From DATJPD01 sp036394195 (GTDB lineage Bacteria; Pseudomonadota; Alphaproteobacteria; CACIAM-22H2), in contig DASWFO010000236.1 of assembly GCA_036394195.1 (NCBI GenBank), positions 1 through 57,978 of the forward strand: a stretch of DNA of 57,978 nucleotides, written 5' to 3'. Position 1 is the stretch's first letter. Every line of letters begins with the position of its first letter. The translations under genes and the position numbers were made by a program. Positions 25,125-32,744 of this stretch are shown piece by piece. The notes under the pieces are model-generated. The model searched no databases, was not told the origin of the DNA, and saw only the letters and a list, made by a program, of their open reading frames with translations.

Positions 25125-25817
25125 GTGAGCTTCTTCTATGACCGGGCGGCCGATATCATCCGCCACATCTACGATGCCCGGCTCGAGGGTCCCCCCACCC
25201 TGGACCTCGCGTCCTACTTTCCGGCCGGGGAGCGTTTCATTGCCGCGTGGCCGACGCTCTGCGACGAGGCGCGGGCCGTCGCCGCCCGGCTGGGCAACGT
25301 GCCGCGCTTCCACGAGATCATGCGGGAGCAGACGGCGATCTCCGACAACGATCACCGCGACTGGCGGATGCTGATCATCAAGGCCTACGGCACGGAGTTC
25401 CCACAGAACAAGACGCTTTGTCCGACCCTGGCCAGGCTGGTGGCCGAAGCACCCGAGGTGTTGTCGGCATCGATTTCATTTCTGGCGCCCGGCAAATACA
25501 TCCCGGCCCATCGCGGCCCGTTCCGCGGCGTGCTGCGGTTCTATCTCGGCCTGTCGGTGCCCTCTCTGGCCGACGGCCGCCCCGCCGCCGTGTTGAAAGT
25601 GGCCGGCACCGAACACCGGATCGGCAGCGGCGACTATCTGCTCTGGGACGACACCTTTACGCACGAGGCGTGGAACGCGAGCAACGACGTGCGCAGCGTG
25701 CTGCTGCTCGACGTGTGGCGGCGCGACATGCCGGTCGACATGGAGCTGTTCTCGAGGCTCCTGATCGGGCTCGTTCGCGCCGGGATCAGGGTCCGCGGCG
25801 CCGCGGACAGCGGCTGA
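25125..25817 (+). CDS. Aspartyl/asparaginyl beta-hydroxylase-like 2-oxoglutarate dioxygenase
   Basis: A 230-residue double-stranded beta-helix protein of the Asp_Arg_Hydrox family (PF05118). The iron ligands are likely H129 (IPAHRGPFRGVLRFYLGL) and H180 (WDDTFTHEAWN); the Arg in RGVLRF would hold 2-oxoglutarate. Bacterial members hydroxylate peptides or small molecules, or modify lipid A. The start is chosen as GTG 25125 because a stress promoter occupies 25090-25115; GTG 25071 gives 18 more residues. If the promoter is real the mRNA is nearly leaderless. Confidence 0.85.
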   Translation: MSFFYDRAADIIRHIYDARLEGPPTLDLASYFPAGERFIAAWPTLCDEARAVAARLGNVPRFHEIMREQTAISDNDHRDWRMLIIKAYGTEFPQNKTLCPTLARLVAEAPEVLSASISFLAPGKYIPAHRGPFRGVLRFYLGLSVPSLADGRPAAVLKVAGTEHRIGSGDYLLWDDTFTHEAWNASNDVRSVLLLDVWRRDMPVDMELFSRLLIGLVRAGIRVRGAADSG

Positions 25818-25862
25818 CGCCATCCCCGCTTCGCGCTAGGCTGGCCCGCAAACAAAAAGCCA

Positions 25863-26853
25863 ATGGCGGGATCGCCTGAAGGGGAGGCTCATGCATGCCG
25901 AGTCTGGAGTGCCGTTGCCGGCGTGATCGCACTCGCTCTCGCGGCGCAGGCCGCTGCCGAAGATTATCCGACCCGGCCGATCCGGCTCATCTGTCCGCAA
26001 GCGGTGGGCGGACCCACGGATTTTCTGTCGCGCGTGACCGCCGAGCAGCTCTCGCAGATTTTCGGACAACAGGTCTTGGTCGACAACCGGGCCGGCGCCA
26101 GCACGATGATCGGCGCCGAGCTGGTCGCCAAGGCGAAGCCCGACGGATACACCCTGCTGATGGCGACGGTGACGACGTTTGCGCTGAACCCCAGCCTGTT
26201 CGCCAAGTTGACCTACGATCCGCTGACGGATTTTGCGCCGGTCTCGTTGGTGGCCCGCACACCGTATTTCCTGATCGTGAGCAACACCGTGCCGGCGCGC
26301 GACGTCGGCGAGCTGATCGCGCTCGCCAGGGCGAAACCAGGCGCCCTCAATTACGGCTCGCCGGGGACCGGCACCTCGCCGCATCTGGTCGGCGCGTTGT
26401 TCGCCAAGACCGCGGGGATCGACATCCGCCACGTCCCTACAAGGCCCAGGCGGCGGCGGTCGATCTCGAATCCGGCCTGATCCAGCTATCGTTCGACGGC
26501 GGCGGACTGCCGCGCATCCAGAACGGCCGGGTGCGCGGGCTCGGCGTGACGACGGCGCAGCGGATCGCCGCAGCCCCCGATATCCCGACCATCGCCGGGC
26601 AGGGCTTGCCGGGCTTCGAAGCCAGCCTGTGGACCGGGATCGCGCCCCAGCCGGCACGCCGCAGGCGATCATCGACCGGCTGCATACCGCGATCGCGCGC
26701 GCCATGCGCGCACCCGAGGTGCTCCGGCGGATCGAGGCCGCGGGCGGCGAAGCGGTCGGCGGAACGCCCGACGACTTCGCCGGTTTGATCAAATCGGACC
26801 AGGCGAAATGGGCCCAGGTCGTGCGGGAGTCGGGCGTCAAGATCGAAGAGTGA
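25863..26853 (+). pseudogene. Frameshifted Bug/TctC substrate-binding protein gene
   Basis: All parts of a Bug receptor are present but in different frames. Frame one carries YPTRPIRLICPQAVGGPTD through GIDIRHVP; at about 26436 the reading must step back one base to continue YKAQAAAVDLESG ... SLWTGIA; at about 26645 a second step leads to AGTPQAIIDRLHTAIAR and the normal end. A third may lie in the signal peptide, since the ATG with the good GGGGAGG site (25891) stops after 12 codons while the signal helix is in the next frame. Each fits loss of one base. Either a decayed gene or sequencing error. Confidence 0.8.
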
Positions 26854-27006
26854 ACGCTACCGCAATTCGGACGAAGAAAAGCCGCATTTGTAACGTTAGA
26901 GAGGGGTCCAGGCGGTGACCTGCTGTAGGCAGGTAGTGCGCTATCGAGGTCGTGCGCGGTTGTCATTTGCGCTCCGCTCCCGCAGCCGATAGAGGAAGAG
27001 GGCAAG

Positions 27007-27999
27007 ATGTTTGGACTCTTCAGGAAGAAGCGGCGGGGTGACGGGCCGGCGGACCAGCGCGCCCCGGTCCCTCCCCTCTCGCCCGAGATGAAGGCCCAGC
27101 GCGATCGCGAGTTCGCGGAGCGGCTGCAGGAACGGCTGAACGCCCAGACGGGACAACTCGACGGCGGCAAGATCGAGCCCAAGTTCAAGTCGGCGCAAAA
27201 GGAAAATCGCCAGGAAAGCCGCCCGGCTCAAAACGCCCCGGCGGCGCCGATCAAGGCGGCGCCGCCGCCGGACAGCCGTCGCGAAGACGCCCGCCCCGCC
27301 GCGGCTCCGCGGCCGGAGGTGAAAGGCGTCAACGGCACCGCCCGGCCCAGTCATTCGCCCGCGACCGCCGCGGCCCCACACCCGACGCCCCCGACCGCCG
27401 AGCGCGAGGCCAAGCCGCCGCAGCCCATCCCGTCGCTGCCGCTGGTCATGCGCGCCGCCCAGTTCGCGGCCGACAGGCATAAGGCGCAGCGTCGCAAGGG
27501 CGCCGCCCGCGAGCCTTACGTGAATCACGTGCTCGAAGTGGCGGCCTTGCTCGCCGAGGCGAGCGACGGAAGAGATCCCGACCTCGTGGTGGCCGGATTG
27601 CTGCACGACCTGGTGGAGGAGCAGGGCGTCAGCGCCGACGAGCTGGCCGCGCAGTTCGGTGTCGGCGTGGCGGCGCTCGTGCTCGAACTCACCGACGACA
27701 AGACGTTGCCGGCCGCCGAGCGCAGGCGGCTGCAGATCGTCAACTCGCCGCACAAATCGCCGCGGGCGCGAATGGTGAAGATCGCCGACATCGTCAGCAA
27801 CCTGCGGGCGCTGCGGCAAAGCCCGCCCGCCGACTGGCCGGTGGAGCGGCAACGCGAATACGTCCAATGGGCGCGCGATGTCGTCGGCGGCTGCCGCGGC
27901 GTGAACGCGCGGCTCGATCTGGCTTTCGACGACGCGTGTGCCGGGCTGGCGTCCGAGCCGGCCCACGATTTTCACTCACGGGCGTCATCGGGCCTGTAA
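27007..27999 (+). CDS. MESH1/SpoT-like HD hydrolase with long Pro/Ala-rich N-terminus
   Basis: A 330-residue protein. Residues 1-145 are charged, then Pro/Ala-rich and probably disordered. Residues ~148-275 are an HD domain of the small alarmone hydrolase/MESH1 type: AADRHKAQRRK, PYVNHVLEVAALL, GLLHDLVEE and VKIADIVSNLRAL. The likely manganese and catalytic residues H174, H200-D201, E204 and D261 with N265 are all present, so ppGpp or a related nucleotide is a reasonable substrate. No synthetase domain is present. ATG 27007 has GAGGAAGAGGG upstream. Confidence 0.8.
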   Translation: MFGLFRKKRRGDGPADQRAPVPPLSPEMKAQRDREFAERLQERLNAQTGQLDGGKIEPKFKSAQKENRQESRPAQNAPAAPIKAAPPPDSRREDARPAAAPRPEVKGVNGTARPSHSPATAAAPHPTPPTAEREAKPPQPIPSLPLVMRAAQFAADRHKAQRRKGAAREPYVNHVLEVAALLAEASDGRDPDLVVAGLLHDLVEEQGVSADELAAQFGVGVAALVLELTDDKTLPAAERRRLQIVNSPHKSPRARMVKIADIVSNLRALRQSPPADWPVERQREYVQWARDVVGGCRGVNARLDLAFDDACAGLASEPAHDFHSRASSGL

Positions 28000-28088
28000 C
28001 CAATATCCCGGTTCCGCCGAATTAGGCAGAGAGCCGGCGGCATGAGCACATAAGGCTGCCGCCCTAACCGTCGGCGACGGAGCTGTCC

Positions 28089-28706
28089 ATGTCCAAGCGC
28101 CTCTTGGTCCTCATGCTCGCAATCGCGGCGTCCATCGCCGGCGCCGGCGCACGCGCCGCGGACCCGCCGGCGCGCACCGCCACGGCGATCTTCGCCGGCG
28201 GCTGCTTCTGGTGCGAGGAGGCGGTGTTCGACAGCGTCAACGGCGTCGTCTCGGTCACCTCCGGCTACACCGGCGGGACGAAGGAGAATCCGACCTATGA
28301 AGAAGTATCGGCCGGCGGCACCGGCCACGCCGAATCGGTGCGCGTCGTGTTCGATCCCGCGAAGATCACCTATGAAAACCTGCTCGACCTGTTCTGGCGC
28401 AACGTCGATCCGCTGACGGCAAACGCGCAGTTCTGCGATCACGGCAATCAATATCGCTCCGCGATCTTCACCACCGACGACACGCAGAAGCGGCTCGCCG
28501 AGGACTCGAAACGGACGATCGAGCGCTCCGGCCGGTTCGATCAGAAGATCGTCACTGAAATCATCCCGGCGTCGAAATTCTGGCCGGCCGAGGAGTATCA
28601 CCAGAAGTATCACGTCAAGAATCCGGTTCGTTACAACTACTACCGCTATGCCTGCGGACGCGACCGCCGGCTCGAAGAGCTGTGGGGCCCAAAAAAAACC
28701 TCGTAG
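28089..28706 (+). CDS. msrA: Exported peptide-methionine (S)-S-oxide reductase
   Basis: Reduces oxidised methionine in proteins. The catalytic cysteine is C39 in GGCFWCEE, followed by the family motifs VTSGYTGG, GGTGHAESVRVVFDP and DHGNQYRSAIF. An N-terminal signal peptide (ending near ARAADPP) sends the enzyme to the periplasm, unlike cytosolic MsrA. The C-terminal YACGRD cysteine is a candidate resolving residue. At 205 residues it is a single-domain form without MsrB. Confidence 0.94.
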   Translation: MSKRLLVLMLAIAASIAGAGARAADPPARTATAIFAGGCFWCEEAVFDSVNGVVSVTSGYTGGTKENPTYEEVSAGGTGHAESVRVVFDPAKITYENLLDLFWRNVDPLTANAQFCDHGNQYRSAIFTTDDTQKRLAEDSKRTIERSGRFDQKIVTEIIPASKFWPAEEYHQKYHVKNPVRYNYYRYACGRDRRLEELWGPKKTS

Positions 28707-28811
28707 CGCCATCGGACTAGCAAGCCTCGAGGGTCCCCGCGACCCGGCCCGATTTTGACTCATGACAGCCGGACAGGCGTGAGGCTTCGATGGGCGGCCG
28801 GCTTACACGAG

Positions 28812-29867
28812 ATGAGCGGTCGCGGTATGAACGAGCAATCGACAGCGCAATGGATCGCCGATCACGGGGCGACCAGACTCTGCGACGTCATCGTTCTGTC
28901 ACACAACGTGGCGCTGCGCGACAGCGACTCCGCCTTCATCGGCGACCAGGCGAATGACCGCGCCCTCGCCGACGTGCTGGAGCGACTGCGCGCGCAGATG
29001 CGCGCCGAGGGCGGCGATCCGTTCGACGGCCTGCCCACCGGGAAGCTCACCAAGGAGCGGCTCGACAACGAGCTCAATCACGGCGCCCCGACGACCAAGG
29101 CCCTGCTTCGCCAGGCCATCGAGGAGTTCGCGAACCGTCTGGCCGGCGTCGTGCGCGCGTTCCGACAGCTCGCGGAATGGCGACGCGTCGAGCACCTCGC
29201 GATCGGCGGCGGATTCAGCGGCAGCGGGTTCGGCCGTTGCGTCATCGAGCGCGCCGGCGAGATCCTGGCCGACACCGGTCCGCGGCTGCAGCCGATCCAT
29301 CATCCACCCGACGAAGCCGGGCTGATCGGTGCCGCCTATCTCGTGTGCCGCTGGCCGAGCGAGTGGGACAGCATGCTGGCGGTCGATCTCGGCGGCACCA
29401 AGATGCGCGTCGGCCTGCTCGACGTGCGGCCCACGGGAGACGACGCGCGGCTGCGCGCGCGCGTGCTGAAGCGCAACGTCTGGCGGCATCGCAGCGATCG
29501 GGCGTCGCGCGAGGCGATTATCGATCGCTTGTGCCGCATGCTGGGCGAGCTCGCCGCCGCCGCCGCGCAAGGCCGCCGTCTGTCGCCGGTCATCGGCGTC
29601 GGCTGTCCGGGTGTCCTTCGCGCCGACGGTCACATCATCGCGGGCACGCAGAACCTGCCTGGCAACTGGGAGGACCCGGACTTCAACCTGGCGGAGCGCC
29701 TTGCCGCCGGCGTGCCGGAGCTCGCCGGCCAGCGCCCGCGGCCGGTCCTGCACAATGACGCGGTCGTCCAGGGGCTCAGCGAACTGCCCCACATGCAGCA
29801 CGTAAGCAATTGGGGCATCTTCACAATCGGCACCGGACTGGGGAACGCCTGCTTTTCCTGGCTGTGA
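28812..29867 (+). CDS. ROK-family sugar kinase-like protein with permuted domain order
   Basis: A 351-residue ASKHA-fold protein. The elements that normally end a ROK protein come first: LAIGGGFSGSGFG at ~130 and PDEAGLIGAAYL at ~166. The elements that normally begin it come second: the phosphate-1 loop VDLGGTKMRVG at ~191, GVGCPGVL at ~262, the catalytic Asp in LHNDAVVQG at ~316 and IGTGLGN at the C-terminus. All catalytic parts are present in one open frame. Similar proteins in Bradyrhizobium-like bacteria are annotated simply as ROK. Start choice is uncertain (28755 TTG, 28812 ATG or 28827 ATG). Confidence 0.78.
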   Translation: MSGRGMNEQSTAQWIADHGATRLCDVIVLSHNVALRDSDSAFIGDQANDRALADVLERLRAQMRAEGGDPFDGLPTGKLTKERLDNELNHGAPTTKALLRQAIEEFANRLAGVVRAFRQLAEWRRVEHLAIGGGFSGSGFGRCVIERAGEILADTGPRLQPIHHPPDEAGLIGAAYLVCRWPSEWDSMLAVDLGGTKMRVGLLDVRPTGDDARLRARVLKRNVWRHRSDRASREAIIDRLCRMLGELAAAAAQGRRLSPVIGVGCPGVLRADGHIIAGTQNLPGNWEDPDFNLAERLAAGVPELAGQRPRPVLHNDAVVQGLSELPHMQHVSNWGIFTIGTGLGNACFSWL

Positions 29868-29929
29868 GCGGGAAAGGCGCGCAAGCGTCACTTGTCAGTC
29901 AGGTGCCGGGGGCATCTCATCGACCGGTC

Positions 29930-30745
29930 ATGGACGCAAACGCTCCGCTGCCCCAGGCCCTGGCTCCGTTCCCGGTCCGCGCGCTGCTCCTCGGCGAGCG
30001 GCTGGACACCCGCGGCCTCGAGCGTGGCGACACCATTGCCATGACGCCGCTGACGTTGCGGCTCGGTGAACGCGGAATCGCCTTCCTGTTTCGCTACGGC
30101 GTCGCCGTCTTCGCCGGCCTGTCGCCGATCGAGGAGGACGAGATCGTCCGCTCGCTCAAGCCGCGCGTCGTCAATCCGCTCGACACGCCGGAGATCGACC
30201 AGATCCAGATCCTGATCAACCCCGACCGCGAAGACCAGGTGGATCCGTCGGGCGGCATCTCGCTTCGCCAGGCGTCGCCGGAGCGTCTTCAGATCGTCGC
30301 CAACGTCTTGTCGAAGAGTCTGATCCTGTCGCACTACGAGGCGCGCATCGCCGGCGTGTTCGATCAGATCGAGCCGCTGGCGGATCGGCTGCAACGGACC
30401 GGCCGTACCGGCTCGCAGCCGAGCCAGCTGCTTCAGCACATCGGACGCGTTCTGCTGACCCAGCACCGGATGGTCGGCCGCGTCGAACTGGAGGAGAAGC
30501 CGGACGTCCTGTGGGATCATCCGGAGCTCGAGCGTCTCTATTCGCGGCTGGAGGACGAGTACGAATTGGCCGAGCGCAGCCACGCGCTCGAACGCAAGCT
30601 CGCCCTGATCGGCAAGACGGTCGATACCCTGCTCGATCTCGTGCAGAACCAGCGGAGCGTGCGGCTGGAGTGGTACATCATCGGCCTGATCGGGCTCGAG
30701 CTGCTGCTCAGCCTTGGCGACCTCATGCTGCGCTTCGTGATGTAG
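29930..30745 (+). CDS. RMD1/DUF155-family membrane protein
   Basis: A 271-residue homologue of the Rmd1/Sif2/RMND1 family (DUF155, PF02582), best known from yeast and mitochondria. Recognisable are GIAFLFRYGVAVFAGL near the N-terminus and the long C-terminal coil LERLYSRLEDEYELAERSHAL..KLALIGKTVDTLLDLVQNQRS, which leads into one membrane helix at the very end (WYIIGLIGLELLLSLGD). It is anchored by its C-terminus. ATG 29930 is chosen because earlier starts have no site; the role in bacteria is unknown. Confidence 0.82.
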   Translation: MDANAPLPQALAPFPVRALLLGERLDTRGLERGDTIAMTPLTLRLGERGIAFLFRYGVAVFAGLSPIEEDEIVRSLKPRVVNPLDTPEIDQIQILINPDREDQVDPSGGISLRQASPERLQIVANVLSKSLILSHYEARIAGVFDQIEPLADRLQRTGRTGSQPSQLLQHIGRVLLTQHRMVGRVELEEKPDVLWDHPELERLYSRLEDEYELAERSHALERKLALIGKTVDTLLDLVQNQRSVRLEWYIIGLIGLELLLSLGDLMLRFVM

Positions 30746-30761
30746 CCGACGGAGGAGGTGT

Positions 30762-31328
30762 ATGTTGCTCGACGGATCCTGCCACTGCGGGGCGGTGCGC
30801 TTCCGCCTGACCTCGCGACATCCCTATCCCTATCAGCGCTGCTATTGCACGATCTGCCGCAAGACCCAGGGCGGCGGCGGTTATGCGATCAATGTCAGCG
30901 GCGACGCCGAAACGCTCGAGGTCGACGGGCGCCGGCACATCACCATCTATCGCGCGCGCATCAAGAATCCCGAGGACCGGCGGGCCGAGCAGAGCACGGC
31001 GCAGCGTCACTTCTGCAAACGCTGCGGCTCGGCGCTGTGGCTGTTCAGTCCCGAATGGCCGGAGCTCGTGCACCCGTTCGCCTCGGCCATCGACACCGGG
31101 CTGCCCGTCCCGCCCGAGCACACCCACCTCATGCTGAAGTTCAAGCCGTCCTGGGTGGAACCCCAGATCGGGCCGCGCGACAAGTGCTTCGACCGCTATC
31201 CCGAGGAATCGATCGCCGGTTGGCACGAGCGGCTGGATTTGACCGCCGATAGCGCCGGGCCGGCCGCCAAGCCGCAGCAGTCACGCAAAAATTCCAGCGC
31301 CCGTAAGCGCAAGAAAACCAAGGTCTGA
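30762..31328 (+). CDS. GFA-family zinc protein
   Basis: A 188-residue protein with the glutathione-dependent formaldehyde-activating enzyme/CENP-V fold (PF04828). Zinc ligands appear as C7-x-C9, C27-x-C29-xx-C32 and C85-xx-C88, the family pattern. The tail after ~165 is Lys/Arg-rich and disordered. The start ATG 30762 follows GGAGGAGG, 16 bases after the RMD1 gene. The formaldehyde link of this family is doubtful, so the substrate is left open. Confidence 0.85.
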   Translation: MLLDGSCHCGAVRFRLTSRHPYPYQRCYCTICRKTQGGGGYAINVSGDAETLEVDGRRHITIYRARIKNPEDRRAEQSTAQRHFCKRCGSALWLFSPEWPELVHPFASAIDTGLPVPPEHTHLMLKFKPSWVEPQIGPRDKCFDRYPEESIAGWHERLDLTADSAGPAAKPQQSRKNSSARKRKKTKV

Positions 31329-31382
31329 TCTCGCATAAAGCGGCACTTTGCCCAACGCACGCGGCGGCTGCAGCCGACGCAT

Positions 31383-31408
31383 GGAACGGGTCCGGGGGGT
31401 GCCGCGTT
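31383..31408 (+). promoter_or_regulatory. EcfG-type general stress promoter (perfect match)
   Basis: GGAAC (31383-31387), 17 bases, CGTT (31405-31408). Expected transcript start near 31415, leaving a leader of about 53 bases before ATG 31468. The gene behind it encodes a secreted protein. Confidence 0.75.
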
Positions 31409-31418
31409 GCCGACCTGA

Positions 31419-31440
31419 GCGTGCCTCTATTTAGGCACGC
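31419..31440 (+). promoter_or_regulatory. Hairpin in the stress-gene leader
   Basis: Perfect seven-base stem GCGTGCC (31419-31425) and GGCACGC (31434-31440) around an AT-rich eight-base loop, directly after the predicted transcript start. It may stabilise the 5' end of the mRNA. Confidence 0.5.
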
Positions 31441-31467
31441 GCAGTGCGGGGGAAGAAAAGGCCACTC

Positions 31468-31797
31468 ATGGTTACGCGCCGCTGGCTTGCGATTCTTAGC
31501 ACTTCTTTTGTCCTGCTGCTGTCATCCGCCGCCTGGCCGCATGGCGATGCGGATTGGATCCGGCAAGGCGGCTTCCGGTCCGCCGCCGGTGTCTTCTGTT
31601 GCGGCGTCTCGGACTGCAAACGCCTGCCCAAAAGCGCGGTCTCGCTGACCGCGGCGGGCTATGTCATCGAATATCATGGCCATTCCGCGACCGTCCCGTT
31701 TGGCAACGTGCTGCCCTCGGATGACGACGATTTCTGGGCCTGCTGGCCGGACGGCTCGACCATGCGCTGCTTCTTCGCGCCGCCGCTGGGCGCTTAA
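31468..31797 (+). CDS. Secreted small cysteine-containing protein, stress-promoter gene
   Basis: A 109-residue protein with a signal peptide (RRWLAILSTSFVLLLSSAAWP) and a mature domain starting HGDADWIRQGGFRSAAGVFCCGVSDCKRL. Four or more cysteines (FCCG, DCKR, FWACW, RCFF) suggest disulfides in the periplasm. Similar short proteins, with the HGDAxWI start and CCGxxDC motif, occur across alphaproteobacteria without a known role. ATG 31468 is preferred to 31444 for the signal-peptide length and a GGAAG site. Confidence 0.75.
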   Translation: MVTRRWLAILSTSFVLLLSSAAWPHGDADWIRQGGFRSAAGVFCCGVSDCKRLPKSAVSLTAAGYVIEYHGHSATVPFGNVLPSDDDDFWACWPDGSTMRCFFAPPLGA

Positions 31798-31885
31798 GCG
31801 GCGGCGAGAGGCCCGCCCCAGCAAAGCCATCGCGGCGCGCCCGTCGCCGCGCTAGACTGCGCCTATCATGGCAGGAGGCTCGCGC

Positions 31886-32737
31886 ATGGCACTCGGCAAT
31901 ATCGTGCATCTCGAGCACGTCAACGTGCTGATTCCCGATCAGCGGGTGGCGACGATCTTCTATGTCTCGGGTCTCGGCCTGACGCGCGATCCGTTCCTGA
32001 TGACCGGCACCGACAACATGTGGATCAATGTCGGCCGCAGCCAATTCCATATGCCGACCGGCCGGCCACAGGTGGTCCGGGGCCATGTGGGACTGGTCCT
32101 GCCCGACCGCGCGGCGCTTCTGCGGCGGCTCGCCAAGGTCTCGCAAGCGCTCGCCGGCACGCGCTTCGGCTTCACCGAACGGGATCGGTTCGTCGAAGCG
32201 GTCTCGCCGTGGGGAAACCGGATCCGCTGCTACGAGCCGGCAGCGGAGTTCGGACCGATCCGCCTCGGCATGCCCTATGTCGAGTTCACCGTGCCGAAGG
32301 GAGCGGCCCCCGGCATCGCGCGCTTCTATCGTGAATTGCTCGAGACGCCGGTGGACATGGTCGAGGACAAGTCCGGCCGCGCCGCGCGCGTCACGGTCGG
32401 TCAGAACCAGTCCTTCCTGTTCCGCGAGAGCGACGGCGAACTGCCGGCGTATGACGGCCATCACGTGCAGATCTACATCAAGGACTTCGCGGCCGCTCAG
32501 ACCCGGCTCGAGAAACGCGGCCTCGTCACGGAGCTCAGCAACGAGCATCAGTTCCGGTTCACCGACATCGTCGACCTCGACACCAAACAGACGCTGTTCG
32601 TGGTCGAGCACGAAATCCGCAGCACGCAAAATCCGCTCTACGCCCGGCCCCTCGTCAATCGCAATCCCGACCAGACGAACATGGCCTACGTGCCGGGGGC
32701 GGACGCCATGGCGTGGGAGCTCGCCGGCGCCAAGTAG
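31886..32737 (+). CDS. VOC-superfamily (glyoxalase/dioxygenase fold) protein
   Basis: A 283-residue protein made of two betaalphabetabetabeta modules. The first begins with VHLEHVNVLIPD, placing a possible metal His at the start, and ends with GHVGLVLPDRAAL; the second contains PYVEFTVPKGAAPGIARFYRELL and YDGHHVQIYI. Metal ligands may be His and Glu, but not all are certain. ATG 31886 follows AGGAGG. Substrate unknown; it is not linked by operon to its neighbours. Confidence 0.78.
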   Translation: MALGNIVHLEHVNVLIPDQRVATIFYVSGLGLTRDPFLMTGTDNMWINVGRSQFHMPTGRPQVVRGHVGLVLPDRAALLRRLAKVSQALAGTRFGFTERDRFVEAVSPWGNRIRCYEPAAEFGPIRLGMPYVEFTVPKGAAPGIARFYRELLETPVDMVEDKSGRAARVTVGQNQSFLFRESDGELPAYDGHHVQIYIKDFAAAQTRLEKRGLVTELSNEHQFRFTDIVDLDTKQTLFVVEHEIRSTQNPLYARPLVNRNPDQTNMAYVPGADAMAWELAGAK

Positions 32738-32744
32738 CGCCGCT

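Noticed and set aside
28731..28755. GGGTC/GACCC hairpin with GATTTT after msrA
   Set aside because: Five-base stem and a broken T run nine bases away; too weak to call a terminator.
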